From Planctomycetaceae bacterium (GTDB taxonomy: Bacteria > Planctomycetota > Planctomycetia > Planctomycetales > Planctomycetaceae): a stretch of DNA of 64,000 nucleotides. Below the pieces are notes generated by a model that saw only the letters and a program-made list of their open reading frames with translations, was not told where the DNA came from and searched no databases. The translations under genes were made by a program, and so were the position numbers. Location: positions 1-64,000 of the forward strand of contig JAKFWA010000025.1 of assembly GCA_021732995.1 (NCBI GenBank), read 5' to 3'. How positions within the stretch are numbered: position 1 is the first letter of the stretch; each line of letters starts with the position of its first letter. This document shows positions 53,696 through 62,725 of this stretch, one piece after another.

Positions 53696-54604
53696 ATGTG
53701 GCGCCTCGGCATTGTCGACTTTGATTCGTCGCATTGCGTCGAGTTCACCCGGCGTTTTCATCACGCTGGCGTTGAACGCGATGACTTCGTGGACGGAGCG
53801 CGCGTGGTCGCCGGTTGGCCGGGTGATTCTGTCATGGGTCCGGAACGTATTCCGGGATTCACCGCAGAAATGCGTACGCTGGGAGTGGAACTGGTTGAAC
53901 GTCCGGAAGAGCTGATCGACCGCATCGACGCCGTTGTGGTGACGTCCATGTGCGGTGCGGCTCATCTGCCTCGTGTGAGACCGTTCCTGAAAGCTGGCAA
54001 GCATGCGTTTGTTGATAAGCCATTTGCGTGTTCGTTGAGCGATGCAGAGGAGATGTTGCGGCTCGCGCAGCAACATCACGTCACACTGCTGAATTCCTCA
54101 GGGATGAGGTTCGCTCACGAGATTACTCAACTGATCGAAATGCAGAAGACCGTCGGTGCGGTCACCGGAGCTGTTACCTACGGCCCGGCTAAACGCGCTC
54201 CCGGTAATCCCGGCTTGCTGCACTACGGAGTGCATGCGGTCGAACTGCTGTATCAGATTCTCGGCACTGGTTGTGAGTCTGTCACAACGACACACTCGGA
54301 AGGCGCTGAAGTCGTCACCGGCCACTGGGCCGATGGTCGCATCGGCACCGTGCGCGGCACGCGTCGCGGTTCGACGGCCTATGGCTTCGTAGCCTTCTGC
54401 GAACACGGAGTGATCGCGCGCGACGTTTCGACGCGCGGCACTTACGCACGTCTCTGCCGAGCGATGTTGCACTCCTTTGAAACTCATCAACCTGTCATTC
54501 CTCACGCGTCCAATCTCGAAGTTCTCCGCTTCATCCACGCGGCACTGGCCAGCGAGCAATCGCAAGGTGCTGTCGTGCGACTCGATCAAGTCCCCTCCGC
54601 CTGA
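53696..54604 (+). CDS. Gfo/Idh/MocA-family oxidoreductase
   Basis: 302 residues. N-terminal Rossmann part with the family's VDKPFACSLSDAEEMLRLA (EKP-type motif, here DKP, near residue 105) and a catalytic-domain text GNPGLLHYGVHAVELLYQILG near 170, where the His is the usual proton-transfer residue. The very N-terminus (MWRLGIVDFDSSHCVEF) differs from the normal GxGxxG, reading GIVDFDSSH; the nucleotide-binding loop is therefore atypical. Substrate is probably a sugar or sugar-like alcohol. The 290-bp region before it holds only a 6-bp hairpin (53520-53534). Confidence 0.82.
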   Translation: MWRLGIVDFDSSHCVEFTRRFHHAGVERDDFVDGARVVAGWPGDSVMGPERIPGFTAEMRTLGVELVERPEELIDRIDAVVVTSMCGAAHLPRVRPFLKAGKHAFVDKPFACSLSDAEEMLRLAQQHHVTLLNSSGMRFAHEITQLIEMQKTVGAVTGAVTYGPAKRAPGNPGLLHYGVHAVELLYQILGTGCESVTTTHSEGAEVVTGHWADGRIGTVRGTRRGSTAYGFVAFCEHGVIARDVSTRGTYARLCRAMLHSFETHQPVIPHASNLEVLRFIHAALASEQSQGAVVRLDQVPSA

Positions 54605-54652
54605 TTCTCCCGTCTCTCTTCCCGCCACCTCCCTTCGTCGATCCATCCTGCC

Positions 54653-55486
54653 ATGCTGAAGCTCACTCGCTTCTGGATACTCGTCGTGTCGCTGCTTAGC
54701 TGCTGCCAACTGGCAGAAGCACAGCAGTTTCGCGTCTATACCAAGGTGTCGCGCATCGGCAGCGATCTTCCGGACGATAAGCCGGAAGTCATCGCCCGCA
54801 GCAAGTCGCTGTTTCACGCCGGCAAGGTCTATGACTTCGTGCAGGCTGCCGGTGAAGTCAGCATCTTCGAACCGGCTCATCAGCGATTTATCGTCTTCAG
54901 CTCAAGGCACATGCTGACCACAACGGTCACGTTCGACGAAATCAATCGATTGTTGGATTCGGCTCGTGACGAAACCAGGAGCTACGCGGCACGACTGAAA
55001 GAACAGAACACTCGCGATGCCCAGCAAGTAGAGCCGTTGCTGTTTCTACTCACTCCCAAGTTCGAAGAATCGTACGACGAGACTTCGCGACGCCTGAAAC
55101 TCACCAGCCCGCGATTTGTCTACGCGGTTGAGTGTGGCGACGCGGAGATCCCGGAAGCCACGAATGCGTATCTCGCCTACACGGACTGGGCGGCACGGTT
55201 GAACTACGTATTGCATCCGCAAGCCCTCTATCCGGAGCCACGGTTGCGACTCAATCAGGCTCTGAGAACTCACCAGCACATTCCGGCTCGCGTGGAACTG
55301 CAGGTGTCGCTTGGCCGTCCGGTGCACCTGCAGGCTGAACATCGCTTCGATTGGTCATTGCTCGCAGACGATCGGCAGGACATTAACCTGTGGGAATCGC
55401 TGCTCAAGAAGGCCGACATGAAAGAAGTCAGCTTCCGCGAATATCAGCGCGCGGTGATTGTCGGCACGGCTCAGGCCAAGCGATAA
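54653..55486 (+). CDS. Exported protein of unknown function
   Basis: 277 residues, signal peptide MLKLTRFWILVVSLLSCCQLAEA. The mature part starts QQFRVYTKVSRIG, with SKSLFHAGKVYDFVQAAGEVSIFEPAHQRFIVFSSRH (about 58-95) and a helical middle (about 105-130). It has no catalytic motif or repeat. The ATG is 48 bp after the oxidoreductase stop. It is followed by a strong terminator, so the oxidoreductase and this gene may be one unit. Confidence 0.75.
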   Translation: MLKLTRFWILVVSLLSCCQLAEAQQFRVYTKVSRIGSDLPDDKPEVIARSKSLFHAGKVYDFVQAAGEVSIFEPAHQRFIVFSSRHMLTTTVTFDEINRLLDSARDETRSYAARLKEQNTRDAQQVEPLLFLLTPKFEESYDETSRRLKLTSPRFVYAVECGDAEIPEATNAYLAYTDWAARLNYVLHPQALYPEPRLRLNQALRTHQHIPARVELQVSLGRPVHLQAEHRFDWSLLADDRQDINLWESLLKKADMKEVSFREYQRAVIVGTAQAKR

Positions 55487-55562
55487 GCCGCAGCTGATTG
55501 ATGAGCGGTCCCGTTCTTTGTGAGCTTTCAGACCCGCGATTCCTCGCTCTCATCTGCTTATG

Positions 55563-55610
55563 ATCCGTGTGCGGAGACGATCTGGATTGAGATCATCTCC
55601 ACACGCGGAT
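55563..55610 (+). terminator. Intrinsic terminator
   Basis: Arms of about 20 bases (ATCCGTGTGCGGAGACGATC and GATCATCTCCACACGCGGAT) pair with a few G-T wobbles around an 8-base loop, followed by TTTTATTTTC. It ends the transcript of the exported protein, 70 bases before priA. Confidence 0.85.
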
Positions 55611-55680
55611 TTTTATTTTCGAGGATCTCGCAGTGCCTCATCCACGCTGCGAGCCGGCTTCGTAGAGACCACTCACACTG

Positions 55681-58002
55681 ATGGCGGCTAAATCACAGAC
55701 GCAGAAGAGCCTCTTTCTTCCCGAGCCCGAGCGGCCCGAGTGGGAGATTGCCGCCGAACTTGATCGGCTGGTGGCTCAGGTCGCGATCAACCGCCCGTTG
55801 GAAACGACCTACGACTATCTGGTGCCTGAGTCACTGCGTGAGATGCTGAACGTCGGCCAGCGCGTCGAAGTACCCTTCGGCACCGGCAACCACACAGAGA
55901 TCGCGTTCTGTGTCGGCCTCACAAAGCTCGACAATCAGCAGCGGCGATTGAAGTCAATTCTCAGCGTGGTGGATCGCGAACCGATCGTCAGCCCGCATCT
56001 GCTGGAACTGACCAAGTGGATCGCGGACCAATACCTCTGCGGTTGGGGGCAAGTGCTTGAGACAGCCATTCCCGCAGGCGTCAAGCGACAAGCCGGAACG
56101 CGCGAGCTGACGTTCTTCACGCTGGCACAGGATCTTGAGGAGCGACTCAAGCAGCAGAAGCTCCCGGCCAAGCAGGCGGCCGTGCTGGAACATCTCAAGC
56201 AGACAGGTAGACCACTGCGAGGCGAGCAGATAACGGAAGCAGTCGGCTGTGGCACCGCACCGATCAACGGGCTGCGCGAACGCGGCTTGATTGTCGCCGT
56301 TCGTGAACGGACTGAGACCATCGACGCCGCGCTTGGAGATGTCGCCCCACAAGCAGATCTGGAGCTGAACCCGGACCAGAAGCGAGCGTTGGGAACCATC
56401 CTGCTGCAGATTCGATCGGGCAAGCACCGCACGATGGTGCTGCACGGCGTCACGGGCAGCGGCAAGACCGAGGTCTACATTCAGGCGATTCGCGAGGTCG
56501 TCAGCTACGGGCGCCAGGCGATCGTGCTGGTGCCGGAAATCAGTCTGACACCGCAAACCATTCGCCGCTTCAAGAGCCGCTTTGATTCCGTCGCGGTGCT
56601 GCACAGCCACCTCACAGACGCCGAACGACATTGGCACTGGCAGCGCATTGCGGCGGGTGGTGTGCAGGTTGTTGTCGGCGCCCGCAGCGCGATCTTCGCC
56701 CCGACGCCGAATCTGGGCCTGATCATCATTGATGAAGAGCACGAGACTACGTTCAAGCAGGACACCGCGCCGCGTTACAACGCTCGCGAGGTGGCCCGCG
56801 AACGGGCTCGTATGGTCGGCGTGCCGCTGATCCTCGGTTCGGCAACGCCTACTCTGGAAACCTGGCAGCGCGTGCAACCGCCTCCACCGGGACAACAGCG
56901 CACGAACGACGATGTGTTGCTCTCGCTGCCGCGCCGAGCGACTGGCATTCCGATGCCGCCTGCGACCGTCGTGGATCTGCGTAACGATCCACTCTGCGCG
57001 AAAGGTCATTCCATTGGCCGGGCGATGCGCTCACTGATGCAGGCCGCCTTGGATGACAAAGGGCAGGTCATTCTGTTCCTCAATCTGCGAGGCTTTTCGC
57101 CGACTGTCTGGTGTCGTTCATGCGGCGGAGGCGTGAAGTGCCCGAACTGCGATATCACGCTGACGTATCACAAAGACAAACAACTCGTGCTGTGTCATAC
57201 GTGTAACTACGAAGCCGCTCCGCCGCAGACCTGTCCGGTCTGTGCCATGCCCGGCATTCGCTATTTCGGCACGGGAACTCAGCGGCTGGAAGAAGAGGTC
57301 AAGCATAAGTTTCCGAACCACCGTTGTATTCGGATGGATTCGGACACCATGAAGCGGCGCGGCAGTCACGACGCGGCACTCGAAGCCTTTCGACGCGGCG
57401 AGGCGGAGATCCTGCTCGGCACTCAGATGATTGCCAAAGGCCTCGACTTCCCGAACGTCACACTGGTGGGTGTCGTCGACGCTGACACAATCCTGCATCA
57501 GGCCGACCTGCGGGCTTCGGAGCGGACTTTCCAATTGATCGCTCAAGTCGCTGGTCGCGCTGGCCGCAGTGAGAAAGGTGGCCGGGTCCTCGTGCAGACG
57601 TGTTCTCCGACGGACTTCGCCATTCAGCGAGCCGTGCAACACGACTATGAGGGCTTCGTTACTCAAGAGTTGCAGAACCGGCAGGACATGCTGGCGCCTC
57701 CGTTCTCACGCTGGGTGCGAGTGATCCTGCGCGGCCCCGTTGAAGAACGGGTCCGCACGACCGCGATTGCGATGGCGGACGTACTGCGAGAAGTCGTTGA
57801 TTCGCGTCAACTCGATCTCAGAGTCCTCGGCCCAGCCCCCTGCCCCGTCGCCAAGCTGCAGAATCATTATCGCTTCCACTACCTGCTCGCCGCCCCGACG
57901 CTCGATCCCATTCGCGAGTTGTGGCGTGAGCTGCGAGCCAAACTTCCTACTGACCGCGATGTCGAATTCGTGATTGACGTTGACCCGTTGAACTTGAGGT
58001 AG
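55681..58002 (+). CDS. priA: Primosomal protein N' (replication restart helicase PriA)
   Basis: 773 residues, full length. PriA binds stalled replication forks and reloads DnaB. Visible are the N-terminal 3'-DNA-binding domain (YDYLVPESLREMLNVGQRVEVPFG, about 44-67), a winged-helix stretch, helicase Walker A HGVTGSGKTEVY near 258, DEEH near 357, two zinc sites (CRSCGGGVKCPNC and CHTCNYEAAPPQTCPVC, about 480-520), and the motif VI region AQVAGRAGRSEKGG near 620. The ATG at 55681 is close to the terminator, so the promoter must lie within about 70 bp. Confidence 0.96.
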   Translation: MAAKSQTQKSLFLPEPERPEWEIAAELDRLVAQVAINRPLETTYDYLVPESLREMLNVGQRVEVPFGTGNHTEIAFCVGLTKLDNQQRRLKSILSVVDREPIVSPHLLELTKWIADQYLCGWGQVLETAIPAGVKRQAGTRELTFFTLAQDLEERLKQQKLPAKQAAVLEHLKQTGRPLRGEQITEAVGCGTAPINGLRERGLIVAVRERTETIDAALGDVAPQADLELNPDQKRALGTILLQIRSGKHRTMVLHGVTGSGKTEVYIQAIREVVSYGRQAIVLVPEISLTPQTIRRFKSRFDSVAVLHSHLTDAERHWHWQRIAAGGVQVVVGARSAIFAPTPNLGLIIIDEEHETTFKQDTAPRYNAREVARERARMVGVPLILGSATPTLETWQRVQPPPPGQQRTNDDVLLSLPRRATGIPMPPATVVDLRNDPLCAKGHSIGRAMRSLMQAALDDKGQVILFLNLRGFSPTVWCRSCGGGVKCPNCDITLTYHKDKQLVLCHTCNYEAAPPQTCPVCAMPGIRYFGTGTQRLEEEVKHKFPNHRCIRMDSDTMKRRGSHDAALEAFRRGEAEILLGTQMIAKGLDFPNVTLVGVVDADTILHQADLRASERTFQLIAQVAGRAGRSEKGGRVLVQTCSPTDFAIQRAVQHDYEGFVTQELQNRQDMLAPPFSRWVRVILRGPVEERVRTTAIAMADVLREVVDSRQLDLRVLGPAPCPVAKLQNHYRFHYLLAAPTLDPIRELWRELRAKLPTDRDVEFVIDVDPLNLR

Positions 58003-58049
58003 CGTTACTTCGCCACCCTCGGTGGCGCGAGTTTGATGGGAACGCAAGC

Positions 58050-58568
58050 ATGCTGATGCGAACGACCGCCCTGTTAGTTCTGCTGATAGCTGGCTGTGCG
58101 CAGCCGAAAGTCGCCCCTGAGACGGTGAAGTCGTCGTTATTGTCTTCTACACAGCCCGTTCTGCGGGAAGATACTCTGAAGCTATTGCTCGAAGAGGAGC
58201 CCGATGAAGTCTTTCCTTCTGAGGTCACGGTTGGAGCAATTCAGTCGTCCGACGTGCCAACGAGCCAGTCCTTTGCGACGGACGGCCTTCAGACAAAGTT
58301 GTTTGTGAATGAAGAAGCAGGGATTGCCTGGATCACTCGATCTGGTGGGATTGCCAATCACGTATCAGAACGCTTCAGCCCCTGGCGAGTCGACCATCCC
58401 AAGATTATCCAGCTGCAAGCGAAATTGCGCGTATCGAGGCCATCCGAGAAGCGGAAGCCAAGAAAAGACGTTCGGACGACAAGCCACCATTTTAATATCG
58501 GCCTAATAGAGGGTCAGCCGACGCGCATACCGGGAGTATTACCTGCTACTGTTGATACTCAGCAGTAG
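58050..58568 (+). CDS. Small lipoprotein of unknown function
   Basis: 172 residues (or 170 from the ATG at 58056). The signal peptide MLMRTTALLVLLIAGC carries a lipobox (L-I-A-G-C16). The rest is hydrophilic, with an acidic stretch (LLLEEEPDEVFPSEV) and a basic Arg/Lys-rich part (RPSEKRKPRKDVRTT) near the end. No family recognised. Its last 30 bases overlap the end of the convergent glycosyltransferase gene. Confidence 0.6.
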   Translation: MLMRTTALLVLLIAGCAQPKVAPETVKSSLLSSTQPVLREDTLKLLLEEEPDEVFPSEVTVGAIQSSDVPTSQSFATDGLQTKLFVNEEAGIAWITRSGGIANHVSERFSPWRVDHPKIIQLQAKLRVSRPSEKRKPRKDVRTTSHHFNIGLIEGQPTRIPGVLPATVDTQQ

Positions 58569-59696
58569 TTCCGTAAGCTGGTTCACACAGGATTGCATAC
58601 TAAATCGCGATTCCACCGATTCACGTCCCGCTCGAACTCGCTGCAGCCCATCGTCTCGAACTATTGCTGCCTCAATCGCGGCGGTTAGCGACGGGGTATC
58701 GTCAACGGGAACCAAAGTGCCCAACGTCGGTTGATTGAGAATCTCAGAAGGCCCGAATTGACAATTCGTGGAAATCACAGCGGCCCCGCAGGCCATCGCC
58801 TCTACCAGCACACTGGGCATACCTTCCGAGCGACTTGTGAGGACGAACAACTGAGCATTCCGAAGCCAGCGATACGGATTCGATTGATATCCCACAAAAC
58901 TGACGACGTCTTGAAGCTGCAGTTGACGAACTCTCTCTTGCAAACGGTTTAAGTCCGGACCTGAGCCGACGATCCAGACGCGTATGGGCTTGGAAAACGT
59001 ACGCCCCTCAAGGGGCTTTATAGCCTCAAACAGTTGATCAACAGCCTTGGATTCTTGAAGCCGGCCAATCGAAACGATGTTGAACCAAGACGAGTCGCAT
59101 TCGGGACACGGCTCTTTAGCTCGACCATCGATTACATCGAACTCAAATCCGTTGTAGATCGTACGAACTCGCGAAGGATCCAAGTCGTAGAAGACCGTAG
59201 ACAGCCGTCCCAGTTCTTGAGAAACCGCAACAACACATGCGGCGTTTTGATGAGCTCGGGTAAGCAAGCGCCGCTTGATCCAACGGAAGCGGCGTACATT
59301 GTTCCGCAAATCCGCTCGAGGATCTGCGTCGAGAGTTGAAACGCGCGGCACTCCAGTTTGCAAGCACGCAGAGTCCGTAATCAGCGGCATCAGAAACGTG
59401 CGCTCATAGAGAACATCAACAGGTTGCGTCTTGAGAGTTTCACTCAAGTGTGCGATCTGCTGATTGCGGATGCGACCGGGGAAGTATCGAAGAGCCGACT
59501 GCGGCTTGTCCGAGAATGCAGTGATATCGATGCCTTCTGGGACGTCATTTAGAAACTCGCCGCAACGATTCAGAAGATAGAGACGCGGCTCAATCACCTT
59601 CCGGTCGATTTGCTTCAGGATACTGATTACCTGCCGTTCGCTGCCTCCAGCGGCAAGCGAACCAATTGCAAAAAGAACCCGCAAAGGGCGAGGCAT
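58539..59696 (-). CDS. Family-4 glycosyltransferase
   Basis: 385 residues, GT-B fold. N-terminal VLFAIGSLAAGGSERQVISILKQ is the acceptor-side signature, and C-terminal SRSEGMPSVLVEAMACGAAVISTNCQFGPSEIL near 300 has the E-x7-E nucleotide-sugar motif of GT4. VSIGRLQESKAVDQLFEAIKPL near 210 is the usual start of the donor domain. Similar proteins build cell-surface polysaccharides, but no other polysaccharide genes are adjacent. Lies in a slightly more AT-rich stretch than its neighbours. Convergent with the lipoprotein gene, overlapping by 30 bases. Confidence 0.92.
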   Translation of the reverse strand: MPRPLRVLFAIGSLAAGGSERQVISILKQIDRKVIEPRLYLLNRCGEFLNDVPEGIDITAFSDKPQSALRYFPGRIRNQQIAHLSETLKTQPVDVLYERTFLMPLITDSACLQTGVPRVSTLDADPRADLRNNVRRFRWIKRRLLTRAHQNAACVVAVSQELGRLSTVFYDLDPSRVRTIYNGFEFDVIDGRAKEPCPECDSSWFNIVSIGRLQESKAVDQLFEAIKPLEGRTFSKPIRVWIVGSGPDLNRLQERVRQLQLQDVVSFVGYQSNPYRWLRNAQLFVLTSRSEGMPSVLVEAMACGAAVISTNCQFGPSEILNQPTLGTLVPVDDTPSLTAAIEAAIVRDDGLQRVRAGRESVESRFSMQSCVNQLTELLLSINSSR

Positions 59697-59750
59697 ATTT
59701 CCAGTTTCAATTACGAACGTCGAAAAACGATGCAGCGTGCCTAGAGCAAT

Positions 59751-60383
59751 CTAGCAAAACTGCTTTGAGCCAATAGTTCTATACTCTGATCCGGAGGGCA
59801 ACAACTTTGACTCCATGAGTTCGATGCGAGTGACTCGATCCTGCCCGAAAACCGTTTGCTGGTGACGCTGTACAAGCTCGGCGAAGTGTCGCGGCGGTGC
59901 AGCCTTGATGTAGCCCAGGGTCACGTGAGGCTTGAACGACCGGGGTTCCGTCTGAAAGCCGAGTTCTTCGAGTCGCTCGTTCAAGACCTCAGCCAGTTGC
60001 CGTGCTGTGTCGCTCGGATGCAGTCCCGCCCAGACGACGCGCGGCTGCGACAGATTCGGAAATACTCCTAATCCCTGCAGAGTCCATTCAGACTCCGGCA
60101 CCGTGGCCACAACTTCGGACATGATCTCCAGAACTCGCGGAATGTGGCTCAGGTCGGTGTCGCCCAGGAACTTCACCGTGACGTGCAGCTTCAAAGGATC
60201 GGTTACACGAACGGCGGGCGCGAACCTGCTGAGTTCATCCATCGTCTGAGCGAGTTCAGACGGTTTACCGGCTGCTGTCTGCAGCAGGCTCGGTGAGACC
60301 GGAATCGCGATGAAGGTGCGCAAGCTGTCCGGAGTGCTCGAAGAGAGCGTTTTGCGGCTATGATCTCGTTGCGAACTGGGCAT
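59751..60383 (-). CDS. thpR: RNA 2',3'-cyclic phosphodiesterase (2'-5' RNA ligase family)
   Basis: 210 residues. Two HxT motifs of the 2H phosphoesterase fold are present: KLHVTVKFLGDTD near residue 65 and KPHVTLGYIKA near 147. RTFIAIPVS near residue 22 is the typical start, so the first 20 residues are an extension. ThpR opens 2',3'-cyclic phosphates at RNA ends. Divergent from bpt with only 34 bp between start codons. Confidence 0.9.
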   Translation of the reverse strand: MPSSQRDHSRKTLSSSTPDSLRTFIAIPVSPSLLQTAAGKPSELAQTMDELSRFAPAVRVTDPLKLHVTVKFLGDTDLSHIPRVLEIMSEVVATVPESEWTLQGLGVFPNLSQPRVVWAGLHPSDTARQLAEVLNERLEELGFQTEPRSFKPHVTLGYIKAAPPRHFAELVQRHQQTVFGQDRVTRIELMESKLLPSGSEYRTIGSKQFC

Positions 60384-60417
60384 TGGTTCTGAGTCGGTTT
60401 GATGAGGTCAATTCAGC

Positions 60418-61179
60418 ATGGCTGCAGTGCACGTCACCGATCTCTATCGCATTCAGAGCCCGCCGGAAACCTGCAACTACTTGAACGACGAGAAGTGGTG
60501 CTTCGACTATCGCATCATCGCGGATCTGGACTCCGACAACTTCGGCGAACTGCTGCGACGCGGCTGGCGAAAGTTCGGGCAGCATGTCTTTCGGCCGACT
60601 TGCCCCCTGTGCACGAAGTGCCGCCCGCTGAGGGTTGTCGTGGACGACTTCTCTCCATCGAAGAGCCAGCGGCGCAATCTGAAACGCAATGCGCACATCG
60701 AAGTGATCGTCCAGGCGCCGTCGATTACGCGGGACCATATCCGGCTCTACGACGCCTACCATGCAGACATGGTCACTCGGCGCGGCTGGCGCCATAAGAC
60801 GACGACTCCTGAAGAGTATTTTCGCGACTTCATCGGCGGCGATTACGAATTCGCTCGCGAGTTTTTGTATGTCAACAACGACCGGCTGGTTGGCGTCGGA
60901 CTGGTGGATGTGACACCGCTGGGACTATCGAGCGCCTACTTCTTTCATCATCCCGATTGGCGACCCCTGGGGCCCGGCACGTTCTCCGTACTCTCGGAGC
61001 TGAACTACGCCCGCCAGCACGGCATCCCGCATCTCTATCTCGGCTACTGGATCCAGCAGAACCAGTCGATGAACTACAAGGCCGGATATGTCCCGCACGA
61101 ACTGCTGCGAACCTTCGTCGCTGATGACGACGAACCTTTGTGGGAACGAGCACAAACGCCGGCCGCACAAACCGATTGA
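60418..61179 (+). CDS. bpt: Aspartate/glutamate leucyltransferase (Bpt, arginyltransferase family)
   Basis: 253 residues. Transfers leucine (or arginine in related enzymes) from tRNA to N-terminal Asp/Glu, marking proteins for ClpS-ClpAP degradation in the N-degron pathway. Visible are CNYL with the N-terminal Cys, CPLCTKCRPLRVVVDDFSPSKSQRR near 65-90 (Cys cluster of the N-terminal domain), then GWRHKTTTPEEY and the C-terminal ATE region HLYLGYWIQQNQSMNYKAGY near 205-225, with the SMNYKA motif conserved in the family. Bpt or Ate cannot be separated by reading; bacterial context favours Bpt. Confidence 0.9.
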   Translation: MAAVHVTDLYRIQSPPETCNYLNDEKWCFDYRIIADLDSDNFGELLRRGWRKFGQHVFRPTCPLCTKCRPLRVVVDDFSPSKSQRRNLKRNAHIEVIVQAPSITRDHIRLYDAYHADMVTRRGWRHKTTTPEEYFRDFIGGDYEFAREFLYVNNDRLVGVGLVDVTPLGLSSAYFFHHPDWRPLGPGTFSVLSELNYARQHGIPHLYLGYWIQQNQSMNYKAGYVPHELLRTFVADDDEPLWERAQTPAAQTD

Positions 61180-61318
61180 GAAGCAGGTTCGCAGCCCACG
61201 ATCGCTACTTCCACGAACTCTACGGGGAAGTTCAAAACTCAACGAACACGAAACCGACGCAAAGAGGTAACATTGCCGGTGTCCTGTTTGACGACAGCCT
61301 GCGGCTCGAGGCCAGATC

Positions 61319-62722
61319 ATGCTGACGATTCACGATCCCCTGCCAAAGCACGATTGTCAGGGCTTTTCGCGACGCGAGTTTCTCCGCGTGGGCGCTCTCG
61401 GTTGTGGAGGTCTCTCGCTTGCCAGCCTGCTGCAGGCGAAGGCTCAGGGAGCAGCGGACATCTTCACAGGGCGAGCGACCGTGCTGCTCTTCTTGAGCGG
61501 CGGGCCGCCTCATCTTGAGTTCTTCGATCCAAAAATGACGGCGCCGCGCGAGATCCACAGCATCACCGGCGAGGTGCAAACCAAGCTGCCCGGTATCACT
61601 TTCGGAGCTACCTTTCCGAAACTCGCGGCGCTGGCCGACCGAATCTCGATTGTCCGGACGTACGGCACGGGCAACGCCGGACATACTTACGGAGAAGTGG
61701 TCAGCGGCAACAATCCGTCCGGTGCGTCAATCAGCTCGATCTATGCGCGCGTGCGCGGAAACAATCATCCGCAGACGGGATTGCCTACCAACGTCGTCGT
61801 GTTGCCAGAAGCTGTTCAGGATGGGCTGAAGCTCGGCAGCAACTTTGAAACGGGTGCGTTGCCGACGCTGACGCAACCCGGATCTCTGGGCGCCACATAT
61901 GCCGCGTTCAATCCCAGCGGTGGCAGCGATCTGAAACGTGATATGGAGCTTGCCGTCGCGCCGTCACGCTTTGAAGACCGACGGGCACTGCTCAGCGGCC
62001 TTGATCGCTTGCGCCGACAAGCCGATTCCAAGGGGGCGCTGGCGGGAACTGATACTTACCAGCAACAAGCCTTCGACATCATCGCGCGCGGTGTCGCCGA
62101 AGCGTTTGACCTCTCCAAAGAAGATCCTCGTACCATTGCTCGTTACGACACCAGTCATCTCTTCAAGCTCGAAGAGTTGACTCGCTGGAATGACATGCGG
62201 CGCGCTTCGAATCTACTGGGTCGCCAAATGCTGATGGCTCGGCGGTTGGTGGAAGCTGGCTGCGGCTTCGTGACGGTTTCGGACTGCGGCTGGGACTATC
62301 ACGCGAATGGGAACAGCCCGAAAAACATGACCGGCATCTACCCGATGGGCGGCCAGGTCGATCACGCGGTGAGTGCGTTTGTTGAAGACCTGCATGAAAG
62401 AGGTCTCAGCGACAAAGTCCTGCTGGTCGTCACCGGCGAAATGGGACGCAGCCCACGGCTGAACAACAACGGTGGGCGCGAGCACTACGGCGAACTGACA
62501 CCGCTGCTGTTTGCTGGCGGTGGACTGAAGATGGGGCAGGTCATCGGCCAGACGGATCGCTACGCCGCTCGAGCTGTCGGTGAAGAATATCGTCCGCAAC
62601 ATCTGCTCGGAACGATCCTGCACTCGATGTTCGATATCGGCAGGTTGCGACTGGAGCCACAGGTCCCGCGCGAAATCATTCGCATCGCTGATTCCGCGAA
62701 AGTCATCGGCCCGCTGATTTAG
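61319..62722 (+). CDS. DUF1501 family exported protein
   Basis: 467 residues, complete. Twin-arginine leader S17-R18-R19-E-F-L-R-V-G followed by hydrophobic LGCGGLSLASLLQA. Core motifs match the cut homologue at the left edge: LLFLSGGPPHLEFFDPK near residue 57, NAGHTYGEVVSGNNPSG near 120, TVSDCGWDYHANG near 318, and GEMGRSPRLNNNGGREHYG near 377, the likely metal-binding region of the alkaline-phosphatase-like fold. No DUF1549/DUF1553 gene is adjacent, unusual for the family. The ATG at 61319 overlaps the CATG of an AGATCATG with weak ribosome-site signal. Substrate unknown. Confidence 0.92.
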   Translation: MLTIHDPLPKHDCQGFSRREFLRVGALGCGGLSLASLLQAKAQGAADIFTGRATVLLFLSGGPPHLEFFDPKMTAPREIHSITGEVQTKLPGITFGATFPKLAALADRISIVRTYGTGNAGHTYGEVVSGNNPSGASISSIYARVRGNNHPQTGLPTNVVVLPEAVQDGLKLGSNFETGALPTLTQPGSLGATYAAFNPSGGSDLKRDMELAVAPSRFEDRRALLSGLDRLRRQADSKGALAGTDTYQQQAFDIIARGVAEAFDLSKEDPRTIARYDTSHLFKLEELTRWNDMRRASNLLGRQMLMARRLVEAGCGFVTVSDCGWDYHANGNSPKNMTGIYPMGGQVDHAVSAFVEDLHERGLSDKVLLVVTGEMGRSPRLNNNGGREHYGELTPLLFAGGGLKMGQVIGQTDRYAARAVGEEYRPQHLLGTILHSMFDIGRLRLEPQVPREIIRIADSAKVIGPLI

Positions 62723-62725
62723 CTC

